Notes under the pieces: generated by a model | Databases searched by the model: none | Told to the model about the DNA's origin: nothing | What the model saw: only the letters and a program-made list of their open reading frames with translations | Made by a program: the position numbers and the translations under genes | Assembly: GCA_013289685.1 (NCBI GenBank) | Contig: JABCZL010000019.1 | Span: 1 to 64,000 of the forward strand | Source: Acidobacteriota bacterium | GTDB lineage: Bacteria > Acidobacteriota > Terriglobia > Terriglobales > Acidobacteriaceae | Length of the DNA: 64,000 nucleotides | Direction: 5' to 3' | Part shown: positions 6,640 to 15,400 of the stretch, one piece after another | Layout of the letters: the number at the start of each line of letters is the position of its first letter | Position numbering within the stretch: the stretch's first letter is position 1

Positions 6640-8460
6640 TCAAGGCAGGTCCGCTCTCTCGGGTTTTCCCTGAGAAATCTTCGAACGCATAAGGAGCACT
6701 GAACTGTATACCTCTGCCCAAGAACTGGTCAGCCGAAAAACGTGCCCTTCGTTCGGGAAGGTGCGCCATCGGTTCTCTTGCATCCGGAAGATGTTGGGCC
6801 CAAAAAAAGATTCAACAACTGTACGCGCCCTACTTGGCGGTTGCGGATCATTCTCTCCATAGAAGCAAAACAGAGGGGAGCTTAATCGAGCCAGGGGAGG
6901 GCGCTGTGCACTTCGCGCGATCACGGAAAGCAGGATCACTCCACTAATGTCCTGCGGGTCGGCCACCGTCGCGGAAGCCGCTAAGAAAGAGCCGTAGCTG
7001 GTTCCCATGAGAATTACGCGGGAGTGTCCACCGTGCAGAGACTTCGCATATTTGCAAACGGCGAGAATGTCTTCTGTTTGAGCACGAATGTCAGCCGCTT
7101 GTTCGAAGCGGTGTCCGTAGCCTTCGGAGCCGCGATAATTGGGAGAAAGCACGTCCACACCTGCGCTTGTGAGGAGCCTCGGGAGAAGCTCCCATCGACG
7201 ATATTGTTGAAGGTGAGGACCACCATGTACGTCAACTACAACCACATCCGAGCCGAGAGTTAGTCTTGAGCGTGGCCACAACACAGTTGGGATCACAGTC
7301 CCGTCCGTCGAACGGATTGCAACCATATCCGGAGCCTTCGACTTCAGTTGATACCTGCCTTTGGCGGCGTAAATCAACTCGGGCTTGCCTGAATCGAGGG
7401 GAATTCTGTAAAGAGCGGGAGGCCCTTCTAAGCTGTTATGCAATATAGCAATTGAGTCCACTTTTGACGTGGAACCATCTGGCTGCTGCAGAAGTCTGAT
7501 GAAACGAGTTGTGCCCGACGAAAATGAAATCCTGGTAGGCGTAGCACGGCCACAGTGGGTTGTATAAAGTACGACCTGAGAATCTGCCGATGCAGAATAT
7601 ACTATGGTTTGGCCGTCCGAAGCGAAGTGTGGCGCCAGCAAATCGCGATCTCCAAAAGCGCACGACGTAACTTTGCGATCCGGTAAATCGACCTTTACCA
7701 ACTCGAAGAAATCTCCCTCAATCCGCCCAGCTAAAACCAATGTCTGACCTGACGGAGCCCACGATAGATCTCTTATTTCAGACGTCAGCCCTTTCCCAAC
7801 GGGAATTGTAGTTGCTAGACTTCCGCCATCAACGTTGAATATCTGCAACGCAAATGGAGTGTTCTTGAGAACGGCGGCGATCTGCTGTCCGTTGGGGGAC
7901 CACTCGAAGTCACTCAGAGGATCAACATGAGCGACAAGTGGGTGCGCAGCAGCCGCTTCGCGTGCTGGTAGAATCCAGATCGTCGCCTCGCTGTTATTCC
8001 CTACTAGGTACGCCAGCCGCGTTCCGTCTGGACTCCATCGAATGGATTGAATTGCTGTATTTGTTGAAGGACCATTCAGCGGCTTCACGGAATGCTCTCC
8101 AGTCCTCCACAGGAAAAGATGGTAGTTGTCGGTGTTGCCTTCTGCTGAGAGGTACGCGATTTCATCTCGATTGATGGACCAACTCAACGCCAGGTGCACA
8201 TTTGGAGACTCAATCTCATCGACAGCGTGCTCTGTTTCACGGTCGATCACGGAAAGTTTCTCGGCATTCAACAGAGCCGTTCGCAAAAGGATTCGTGACC
8301 CATCTCGTGACACACTCACGGCCACCGGATACTGTGCCATGATTTGCGCAATAACATCGTGGTCCACCTGCGCGGAAATCGGAGTCAGCTCAGAAGCATC
8401 TCGGCCAGCATTCAGGCCGAGCAAGATTCCAATGCATAGGGCAAGCGCTCTTATCTTCAT
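6640..8460 (-). CDS. Exported S9-family prolyl oligopeptidase-like serine peptidase
   Basis: The 606-residue protein starts at 8460, where a signal peptide (MKIRALALCIGILLGLNAG) begins; the frame is open further upstream but without that feature. Residues about 60-340 form a WD40-like or DPP-type beta-propeller (repeats such as WSPDGTRLAYLV, WSPNGQQIAAVL, WAPSGQTLVLAG). The C-terminal alpha/beta hydrolase domain contains VVVDVHGGPH (oxyanion region), the nucleophile elbow GTSYGS, the acid in FYGENDPQPP and the His in PNEGHVF, so the catalytic triad is complete. It should cleave short peptides in the periplasm or outside the cell. It is the last gene of the minus-strand set that begins at 18,161. 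Confidence 0.88.
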   Translation of the reverse strand: MKIRALALCIGILLGLNAGRDASELTPISAQVDHDVIAQIMAQYPVAVSVSRDGSRILLRTALLNAEKLSVIDRETEHAVDEIESPNVHLALSWSINRDEIAYLSAEGNTDNYHLFLWRTGEHSVKPLNGPSTNTAIQSIRWSPDGTRLAYLVGNNSEATIWILPAREAAAAHPLVAHVDPLSDFEWSPNGQQIAAVLKNTPFALQIFNVDGGSLATTIPVGKGLTSEIRDLSWAPSGQTLVLAGRIEGDFFELVKVDLPDRKVTSCAFGDRDLLAPHFASDGQTIVYSASADSQVVLYTTHCGRATPTRISFSSGTTRFIRLLQQPDGSTSKVDSIAILHNSLEGPPALYRIPLDSGKPELIYAAKGRYQLKSKAPDMVAIRSTDGTVIPTVLWPRSRLTLGSDVVVVDVHGGPHLQQYRRWELLPRLLTSAGVDVLSPNYRGSEGYGHRFEQAADIRAQTEDILAVCKYAKSLHGGHSRVILMGTSYGSFLAASATVADPQDISGVILLSVIARSAQRPPLARLSSPLFCFYGENDPQPPSRARTVVESFFGPNIFRMQENRWRTFPNEGHVFRLTSSWAEVYSSVLLMRSKISQGKPERADLP

Positions 8461-8501
8461 CACAGATTCTCGCCAAAGAAAACCAGGTGCGTGTTTGACA
8501 T

Positions 8502-9173
8502 TCACTTTCCTGCGGTTCCACATCCTATTTGGGTCTGTATCTCTGTCCAAGGGAGCCGGTCGCCAGGGCAAAGAGTTCTTGGATTCAGATCTTGGTGGCG
8601 CTGGATCTGATCACACGGGATAAGGTATTTCCCTTTAAGTGCTGTCACTAGAGAGACGAGGCTCCGAATCTGGGCTTTGGTCGGCCGTTCACTCCCAAGC
8701 CTTCCATCGGGATTTGCGCGCGTACTGAAATTGCCAACCAGGCATATGCCGAGAGCGTTGTTGCGACCCAGTGTGTGTGCGCCAACGCAATGTTCGGGGC
8801 GGCCACTCTGGACCGTTCCATCCGGCAGTATCACGTAGTGGTATGCAATGTGGTATGTTCGCCCGTCACATATGACACCAAAACCTCGCCTCTCATGAAG
8901 GGCATCGATCACCGATGCATCAATCGGCCCAGGAAACTGGGCGATATCCTCAGCCGAGAACGCTGAATGGTGAATCACGATGCCATCTGGATTGATAGCG
9001 TTCTCCGGGGATACCCTAGCAAGAACTAAAATGGCCACCGCAAGCACTGTCGCCACGGTCTCCAATGCATTCCGCAGCGCCCCACGCCTTTTCTTGAGGC
9101 TTTCCGAAATGGAGGTATCTGTGCGGAACTTCGTCCACAACCCAGCGCCTCTTTTGTGACTGCTTTGCATCAT
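8502..9173 (-). CDS. N-acetylmuramoyl-L-alanine amidase (amidase_2 / PGRP fold), membrane-anchored
   Basis: The 223-residue protein has one hydrophobic helix near residues 38-53 (VATVLAVAILVLARV) and then an amidase_2 domain. The zinc ligands are visible: the His in IVIHHSA, the His in RHQDLNP and the Cys in LCPGDRLPW, with AYHYVILPDG carrying the conserved Tyr. It should cut the bond between N-acetylmuramic acid and the stem peptide in the periplasm. The start at 9173 follows a GAGG about ten bases downstream of the TPR gene's stop; the ATG at 9170 is an alternative. It lies 41 bases before the S9 peptidase start on the same strand. Confidence 0.87.
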   Translation of the reverse strand: MMQSSHKRGAGLWTKFRTDTSISESLKKRRGALRNALETVATVLAVAILVLARVSPENAINPDGIVIHHSAFSAEDIAQFPGPIDASVIDALHERRGFGVICDGRTYHIAYHYVILPDGTVQSGRPEHCVGAHTLGRNNALGICLVGNFSTRANPDGRLGSERPTKAQIRSLVSLVTALKGKYLIPCDQIQRHQDLNPRTLCPGDRLPWTEIQTQIGCGTAGK

Positions 9174-9183
9174 GCCTCGATCC

Positions 9184-10365
9184 TCACTCAAGACCAGCAT
9201 GGGGAGCGGGTAGCTCATCGCACGTCGCAGTTCTTTTCGCATATTCGAGTCTCTGTGGATACAACTCAGAAAGACCCCGCCAAGCTCCTGACGCCGCGCA
9301 TGGCGTGACGTACCAGACTAGCGTCGTAGGCAGCAGATCATCGATCGTTTGCCGAGGGCCGACATACAACCGGTTGTTGTGCGCGGCGGTAATCGGGTTC
9401 ACATGCTGCCATTTCTGCACTGCCCGGGTCAGATCACGAACGGCGTCGCTCTTCTGTCCATTCCGAAGGCTGATCTCCCCCATTCGAAGATATGGCTGCG
9501 CGAGAGAAGCATCGATTGTGCTCGCCCTCTTATAACAGATCACGGCTTGGTCGGAATCGCCCTGCATCCTGTGAACTTCGCCAAGGTTGAGCCATACCAG
9601 CGGCAGATTTGGTAGTTGGAGTGCGGCAGCCTCCAGCGATTGTGTGGATTGCTGAAGGTTTCCGGAATACAGGTACAGCTTGCCCAACCTAGCTTCCAGA
9701 ATTGGATCGCTGCCCTGCTGCAGTCTGGACTCGATCCGGGCGATGCAATGTGCCACGACCGAATCTGCTGCTTCTGGAAATCGGATGCGATACCGGGTGA
9801 AGAACGGCGAGTCGAGAATTGAAGGGGACAGCTCAATGGCCATTTCATATTGGGCGGTGCCCCCTTCGGCATTCCCACTCTCTTGCAGGAACATGCCATA
9901 GCTGAGATGGAAGACAGCATTCTCGGGGTCGATTTCCGTGGATTGCTGCCAGTCCTTTGCGGCTGCTGAGTCGTCGCCAAGCAAGTGCTCCAGCCACCCC
10001 AGGTTGTGGTGAGCCACGGCGTCGCGGCTGTTCAATTCAAGCGCGTGGCGATAATCTGCAACAGCTTCCTGAGTTGCTTGCTGGTCCGACGCGCTCAGTG
10101 CTGACTCTGCGCTTTTTGAGCGTCTTGGGCACTGCGAGGGCAGTGACTGGCTGGTGCCGTAGGCACGCCAAGTATAGTATCGGGCGTTGGAAGGCCACAG
10201 ACGGATGGCCTCATCGATGCTCTCGCGGGCATCACCAAACTTCGCCCCGGCAACTTGCGAATAGAATTCGCTGAGCTTCGCATCTGCCCTTTCGTAGTTG
10301 AGCATGGGCCACTGAAGAATGAGTACGATTGCCGCAACTGCGATTGTGACGGGCTTCATGCTCAT
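9184..10365 (-). CDS. TPR-repeat protein with N-terminal membrane anchor
   Basis: The 393-residue protein begins with a hydrophobic signal or anchor (VTIAVAAIVLILQWP) and then carries several tetratricopeptide repeats, for example DAVAHHNLGWLEHLLGDDSA, NAVFHLSYGMFLQESGNAEG and PLVWLNLGEVHRMQGDSDQA. The C-terminal 80 residues leave the repeat pattern. Its ATG lies one base after the stop of the O-antigen-ligase-like gene, so the two are translationally coupled. O-antigen ligase/polymerase proteins fused to or paired with TPR proteins are known, which supports a role as a periplasmic partner in surface-polymer assembly. That role is inference. Confidence 0.8.
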   Translation of the reverse strand: MSMKPVTIAVAAIVLILQWPMLNYERADAKLSEFYSQVAGAKFGDARESIDEAIRLWPSNARYYTWRAYGTSQSLPSQCPRRSKSAESALSASDQQATQEAVADYRHALELNSRDAVAHHNLGWLEHLLGDDSAAAKDWQQSTEIDPENAVFHLSYGMFLQESGNAEGGTAQYEMAIELSPSILDSPFFTRYRIRFPEAADSVVAHCIARIESRLQQGSDPILEARLGKLYLYSGNLQQSTQSLEAAALQLPNLPLVWLNLGEVHRMQGDSDQAVICYKRASTIDASLAQPYLRMGEISLRNGQKSDAVRDLTRAVQKWQHVNPITAAHNNRLYVGPRQTIDDLLPTTLVWYVTPCAASGAWRGLSELYPQRLEYAKRTATCDELPAPHAGLE

Positions 10366-10366
10366 G

Positions 10367-11671
10367 TTAGACAGGATCGTCCGCGCACACCAGGGCGGCC
10401 AAGGTAAATGCTATCGCCAGCGTCAAAGTATGTTCGAGCAAGGAGGAATAGGTCAGTTCCCGGAATAGCACTGCGACAATGCCTGCCGCGAAACAACACC
10501 GCATCGCCTTGCCCGCATTCTCATTTCGCAGCCGGAGCCGGTCTTCGTTTCCTCTTGGGCTTCGCGGATTGCGACCACTGGTCGCCGATGGCGATGAACG
10601 CATTCCACGGTGGAACTCCAGCCCCACCAGAAACAGAAATGCTGCGTACAGCGCAAAGCCAATGATGCCCTTTTCCACTAGGACCTGAATGGGCAGGCTG
10701 AAGGCGCGGCTGGCGAATCCCGTCGTCTCTCCTTGGTCGGCGCTAGAAGTTAGGAAGAGCGCAGTGTTCGCGGAGCCGATTCCCCACAATCGATGTCCGC
10801 GCATGAGTTCCAAGGAACGACTCCAAATGTTCAGACGCCCTTGCGTGCTGCGAACTTGCGATGTATGGCTTCCAGCGTAGGCTTTAAAGATGTCCGGATA
10901 CAAAGCGCTTTCGCAGACTAAGATAACGAGCAGGCCACCAAGCGCTCCGACTAGTAGGAGCGCGCAAGTCCGGAGAGCGACGATCTGGTAAACAGCCATG
11001 AGTCCGCAAGCGGTGGAGAAGAAAAGCACCGTGCTCCAAAACACCGCCCGCGATAAAGACAAAGACAGGGCGCCGGCAAGCAGTGCCACCGGCATCAGTG
11101 TGAGGACAACTGAGACGGTCTTCCCCTTTCCCTTTGAGCCTTTTCGCCAAAGATAGACAGCGGCTGCGCAAGCGAAGGGCAGGGTCAGCAGGAAGACCGT
11201 GAAACATTCGCCTGGAACCCATCCTCGAATTGGATGGATGAGGCGGGAGCGGAATGAGACGAAATCCGTCAGTCCAACGTTCGCAAGAGGCTCCGTATCG
11301 ATCTCGAATTGACGGATTCCAAAACATGCCAACAAACTCGCGCCGAGTCCCAGCAGTCCGGTGAGCCACGCAGTTTGCACAGGCTTGCGGACCATAAGCC
11401 GGACAACGACGTATGGCAACACGGCAATTCCGATAATCTCGGAGGTGCCGACGCTATTTGCACGATACTGTGAGGACAGAAGTGACGGGATCTCGAGGGC
11501 AAAGATAAGAAGCGCAGCCGAATCCATCGTTCGCACCCGCGGTGTTGATGGATGAATCACAGCCTCGGCACCCGCAGCCGTCCGCGGCCGGGCGAAAAGC
11601 CAGTCACGCCCACCCCGATATCTCTTCCCCCACTCACGGACACTCAAGCCTCGCAAACATTCGACACCCAA
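10367..11671 (-). CDS. O-antigen ligase-like membrane protein
   Basis: A polytopic protein of up to 434 residues is encoded. About eight hydrophobic segments are seen, and the periplasmic loop reads STQGRLNIWSRSLELMRGHR followed by LWGIGSANT, which is the hallmark of the O-antigen ligase/polymerase (WaaL/Wzy-like) family. Such proteins join lipid-linked glycans to an acceptor at the outer face of the inner membrane. The start is uncertain: a TTG at 11671 opens the frame, while the first ATG is at 11527 and would give 386 residues. Either form lacks the usual first few helices, so the N-terminus may be truncated. The last codon abuts the TPR gene. Confidence 0.75.
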   Translation of the reverse strand: MGVECLRGLSVREWGKRYRGGRDWLFARPRTAAGAEAVIHPSTPRVRTMDSAALLIFALEIPSLLSSQYRANSVGTSEIIGIAVLPYVVVRLMVRKPVQTAWLTGLLGLGASLLACFGIRQFEIDTEPLANVGLTDFVSFRSRLIHPIRGWVPGECFTVFLLTLPFACAAAVYLWRKGSKGKGKTVSVVLTLMPVALLAGALSLSLSRAVFWSTVLFFSTACGLMAVYQIVALRTCALLLVGALGGLLVILVCESALYPDIFKAYAGSHTSQVRSTQGRLNIWSRSLELMRGHRLWGIGSANTALFLTSSADQGETTGFASRAFSLPIQVLVEKGIIGFALYAAFLFLVGLEFHRGMRSSPSATSGRNPRSPRGNEDRLRLRNENAGKAMRCCFAAGIVAVLFRELTYSSLLEHTLTLAIAFTLAALVCADDPV

Positions 11672-11719
11672 TGCGGAAATCCTAGCCTTGCAGAAAAAAT
11701 GAACCTTCAGCCACGCCCT

Positions 11720-12403
11720 TTATGGACAGACGCGCATACGATTAATGTACCGCTGCTTCAGCTTCTGATCTTGGCCAAAGACCAGCAGCAATTCTATGTC
11801 GTAGCCGCAGGGAAACCGAAACGCATTCGTTGGGACACGAGCCGACAGAACCAAATCTCCTGCTGCGGCATCGATCCTCGCGTCCGCTCGCGATAGAACA
11901 TTTGCTGTGGCTTCGTAGGTGTGCTCCCAATACTGGATTCCCTCCGTACGCATGGAAGCCTCGGCTTGGCCCAGCCCAATGCTCACCGGAAACACGTCTC
12001 GAAGTTCTGCCTCCTTTCTTGCCAACTCAGTCATCCCACGGGGCCAGAGGGGATTAAGGGCAGGAACGCACGCGAGGGAGAGTAGGATGGATGCCCCGAC
12101 CGCGAGCGCGATCGTCGCAACACGCAGGGACGCTGTCCTAGCCTTGCGGCAACAGACAAAAACGATAACTAAGGCCAAGACTGAATAAAGCAGGATATTT
12201 ACAGGAAATATCGCTATCGGTGAGACAGAAAAACCAGCGAGCGCTACACCACCGGGAGCAAGAAGCGAAAACGCCGCCCACGAGACCCGCGAGTTGGGGG
12301 AGTCGAGCAGTAGAGTCACGAGGGACGTGAACCCGCTCCCACACAAGAGCGCTAGTGAGACCTTGTATTTTCCTGCTGATAACTCGTTCATTCCCGCCGC
12401 CAC
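11720..12403 (-). CDS. Membrane protein with C-terminal soluble domain, unknown function
   Basis: A 227-residue protein is encoded. A GTG at 12403 with AAGGGAG just before it is the best start; an ATG at 12391 is possible. Four hydrophobic segments fill residues about 14-120, followed by a soluble domain of about 100 residues containing IQYWEHTYEATANVLSRADA and a short Cys-bearing C-terminus. No family is recognised. It is the gene immediately downstream of the RHS protein (56 bases between them), the usual place for an immunity gene in polymorphic toxin loci, but it could equally belong with the O-antigen-ligase-like gene after it. Confidence 0.62.
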   Translation of the reverse strand: MAAGMNELSAGKYKVSLALLCGSGFTSLVTLLLDSPNSRVSWAAFSLLAPGGVALAGFSVSPIAIFPVNILLYSVLALVIVFVCCRKARTASLRVATIALAVGASILLSLACVPALNPLWPRGMTELARKEAELRDVFPVSIGLGQAEASMRTEGIQYWEHTYEATANVLSRADARIDAAAGDLVLSARVPTNAFRFPCGYDIELLLVFGQDQKLKQRYINRMRVCP

Positions 12404-12459
12404 GCTGACTCCCTTACGCGGAATATCGGTATCTCCTCTGGTCGGCTAATAGGAGCGAA

Positions 12460-15400
12460 TCAATGAGCACCCACCGCTCCTGAAGGGAAACTAACACTCA
12501 TGCCGCAGGTTTGTGTCATCCACTTTGCCGCTGTATTGCTGTTTTGATAAAACGGAGGAGCGTTTACGTACAATGTCGGGCTTTCGTTTATATAATCTGC
12601 GACACCTGCAACACACTTTGCTTGGTTGCAGGACACCGGGCTATAGAAGACTGTACTGTTGCCCGGGGGTGAGCCTTGGCCCGATGTCACGGCCAAGGTG
12701 GACCACACGCCGCTCCCCGTTGGTCCTCCATCGTAAGCAGTATAGGTCCCGTTTGCCCCTACATTAACGGTGCAATGCGAGAAAGAAGTTGGTACCCTGC
12801 CCCCACCGGTACACGATACGGACACTGAGCACCCGTCGCTGCTGGGCCCCCATCCGAAAGTCTCAAACTTAATCTGTCCGTTGAACCAAAGTACTCCATT
12901 TATTGTCGAGATATAGGTTTCGACAGGATCTAAAGTGTCGCTCGAATCCCCTTCAGTGTTGCTTGAGATATTCCATGTCCCGCCAGCGTCTGCGCAGTTG
13001 ATATTGTTGTCTCCGCCATCCTCGTCACTAATCACATTCCCTTCTATGTCCGTACAATAGTCCAGGCCCAGCGGGTCGACATTCCTTAAAGGGTTGTTAA
13101 CAACATAGGCGTATCTGTTCCAGCTTTGTGGATTGCCGGGATTCACGGCTGCCAGTCCTGTCGGATCGGGAGAAATCCATCGTCCCTGAGTCTGGCTTAG
13201 CTCGCGGAACGTGAAGTCGTAGAGGGTGCTTGTCGTGTCGGTATTCTGGTCGGTGAATGAAGCGTCGGGGGTACCGTAGAGCGCGTATTGTTCGCCGTAC
13301 GGTGCATAAGCCGAGTCGGAGTAGACCGTCCGCGACGCCGTAGAAGTCAGCCGCGAACTGCCCAGCCAATCGGCGTGGCGGTAATACACCGGATTACTGC
13401 TGGACGGGTTGTAAATAGCCGTCCCGCCGCCCGGCAGGGAAACAAACGCCTTGATCAAGGTTTGTCCGTTCATGATCGCCGTTTTGCCCGCTGGACTGTA
13501 GAGCATCTGCGTGTAGGTCGACCCATTCTGCTGCTCCACCATCTGCCCTGAAGCATCATAAATCAAGTTCGTGCTATTGACGCTAGCCGGGTTGCCCCAG
13601 TTCGGGTCCCAGGTGTAAGTATTGAGGTTGTCCTTTGTCAAATTCCCATTGCTATCGTAATAGGGCGTACTGACGCCGGGAATCGCCGTGAACTGGTTCG
13701 TGGCCGTCGAATACGTGGGCAAAAACGCACCTGTGCCTGACTTGGATATGTTGCCGAAGGGGTCGAAAGCGAAAAGCTGCGACCATTTCGTGCCGCAGTC
13801 CACGCTGTAGCCATTGGCATCCTTGCCGCCCAGCCGTGCGAGATCGTCGTAGTAGTAGCTGCAGGTCTGGCTGTCACTTGTGCTGGTAAGACTGTCGGCG
13901 ATGACGAGTTTGCCCAGCGTTCCGTTCGCATTCCAGGTGAGCGTGCCTTTGTCGTGCACGCCGTTCACAGCGAACGTGTAGGTGGCAGGGCGTCCGGTAT
14001 TGGGGTCATAGGTGAAGCTATCGCTATCGGCTGACCCCAGCGTGACCGCGGTGAGCGCACCAATCGGCTCGGTGGTGCCGCTGACGACGTAGGTCGAGCT
14101 TGTAACAGGATTCGTTCCCGAAGCAGCGTAAACTTTCGTTACTCGCCCCTCGCCATCGAGTCCAGCCCCGGTACTGGTTCCATAGTAGATGGTCGGAAAT
14201 ATCGCACTGCTGCTGGCCGTAAGGGCGCTCAAGGAATCGATCGCTCCATTCGCCCAGTAGGACGCAGAGGTGTGATAGTAGCCAGTGGAGTGTGGCGTCG
14301 ATTCGTAAAAGTCGGTGAGACGGCCATCGGCGTCATAGCCGAACCACTCATCGGTGATCTTAGTACCACTGCAGTTGTCGGTGTAAGCCTCAGCCTGCCT
14401 TGCCAAGGTGTATGTGACCGTAACGCCTGTGGGCGGCGTTTGCGCATCATACTTGAAGTGTCGGCAAGTTGGACCACTGTTGCCCGCGTCTTTCAGTCGG
14501 TGAAGGCCATCGTACCCATAGCAAGTGATATTTCCCGCTTTGTCAACGCGCTTGGCCAGATCGCCCGCAGAGGCGGCGTAACTCCCGCACGCCGCGTCGT
14601 AGGTATACGTGATGTCAGACCCACTGCTGCTGTTACCCGTCTCCGGGTTGGTTTCAGAGGTGAGGCGGCCAAGGTAATCGTAAGCGTATGTACGAGTCTG
14701 GAGATTGCTTGACGCTTGGGCATTCTGTGTGACACCCACGAGATTGCTCGAAGAATCGTATGTATATTTTGTCCAATAACCTATCTGCGGACTGGTCTGA
14801 GCGCAGGTGCCGCCCGGCCAAAGGGAGGTTCCGGGCGTTATTTCGCAAACCGAGCTTAGTCTGCCTAAGCCGTCGTATTCGAACTGCTTGGTGAAGTTCT
14901 GGGTCGGGCCGACTGTCTGGAGCACATCGTTGCCCGTGTAAAAATACGAAACGGTCCCACCGCCACCGTCGGTCACGAGCGTGGGACGTCCGAGCCCATC
15001 GTAAACTGTGCTCGTGCCTTGGCAGGTACCTGAACACAGCGAGCCCGCTGTGCCCACGTACGGCATGGCCATCTTAGAAGGCCTGCCAGTCACATCGTAG
15101 TCGGTCTCCACTGAATCGTAATTCGTAGAGTTGTAGCCCTGCTCCGTCTGCGAAACAATCGGACGCCCAAATCCATCCGCGTTGACTCGGCCATCCACTA
15201 CGGAATGGTTGCTATTGAAAGCCATTGTGCTTTCGAGAGCGGTCGCTGTATAGCTGAAGGTGGTCGGGGTACTGAGCTGATCTGTCGTCGCATAGGGCCG
15301 CCAGAAGTTTGGATCAGCGGTCTTGCTGAAATTGGTGCCCGTGTAATAGACCGTGGACGTTTTGCCGTTTTCGTCAGTGACGGACGTCTGTGCGCCACCG

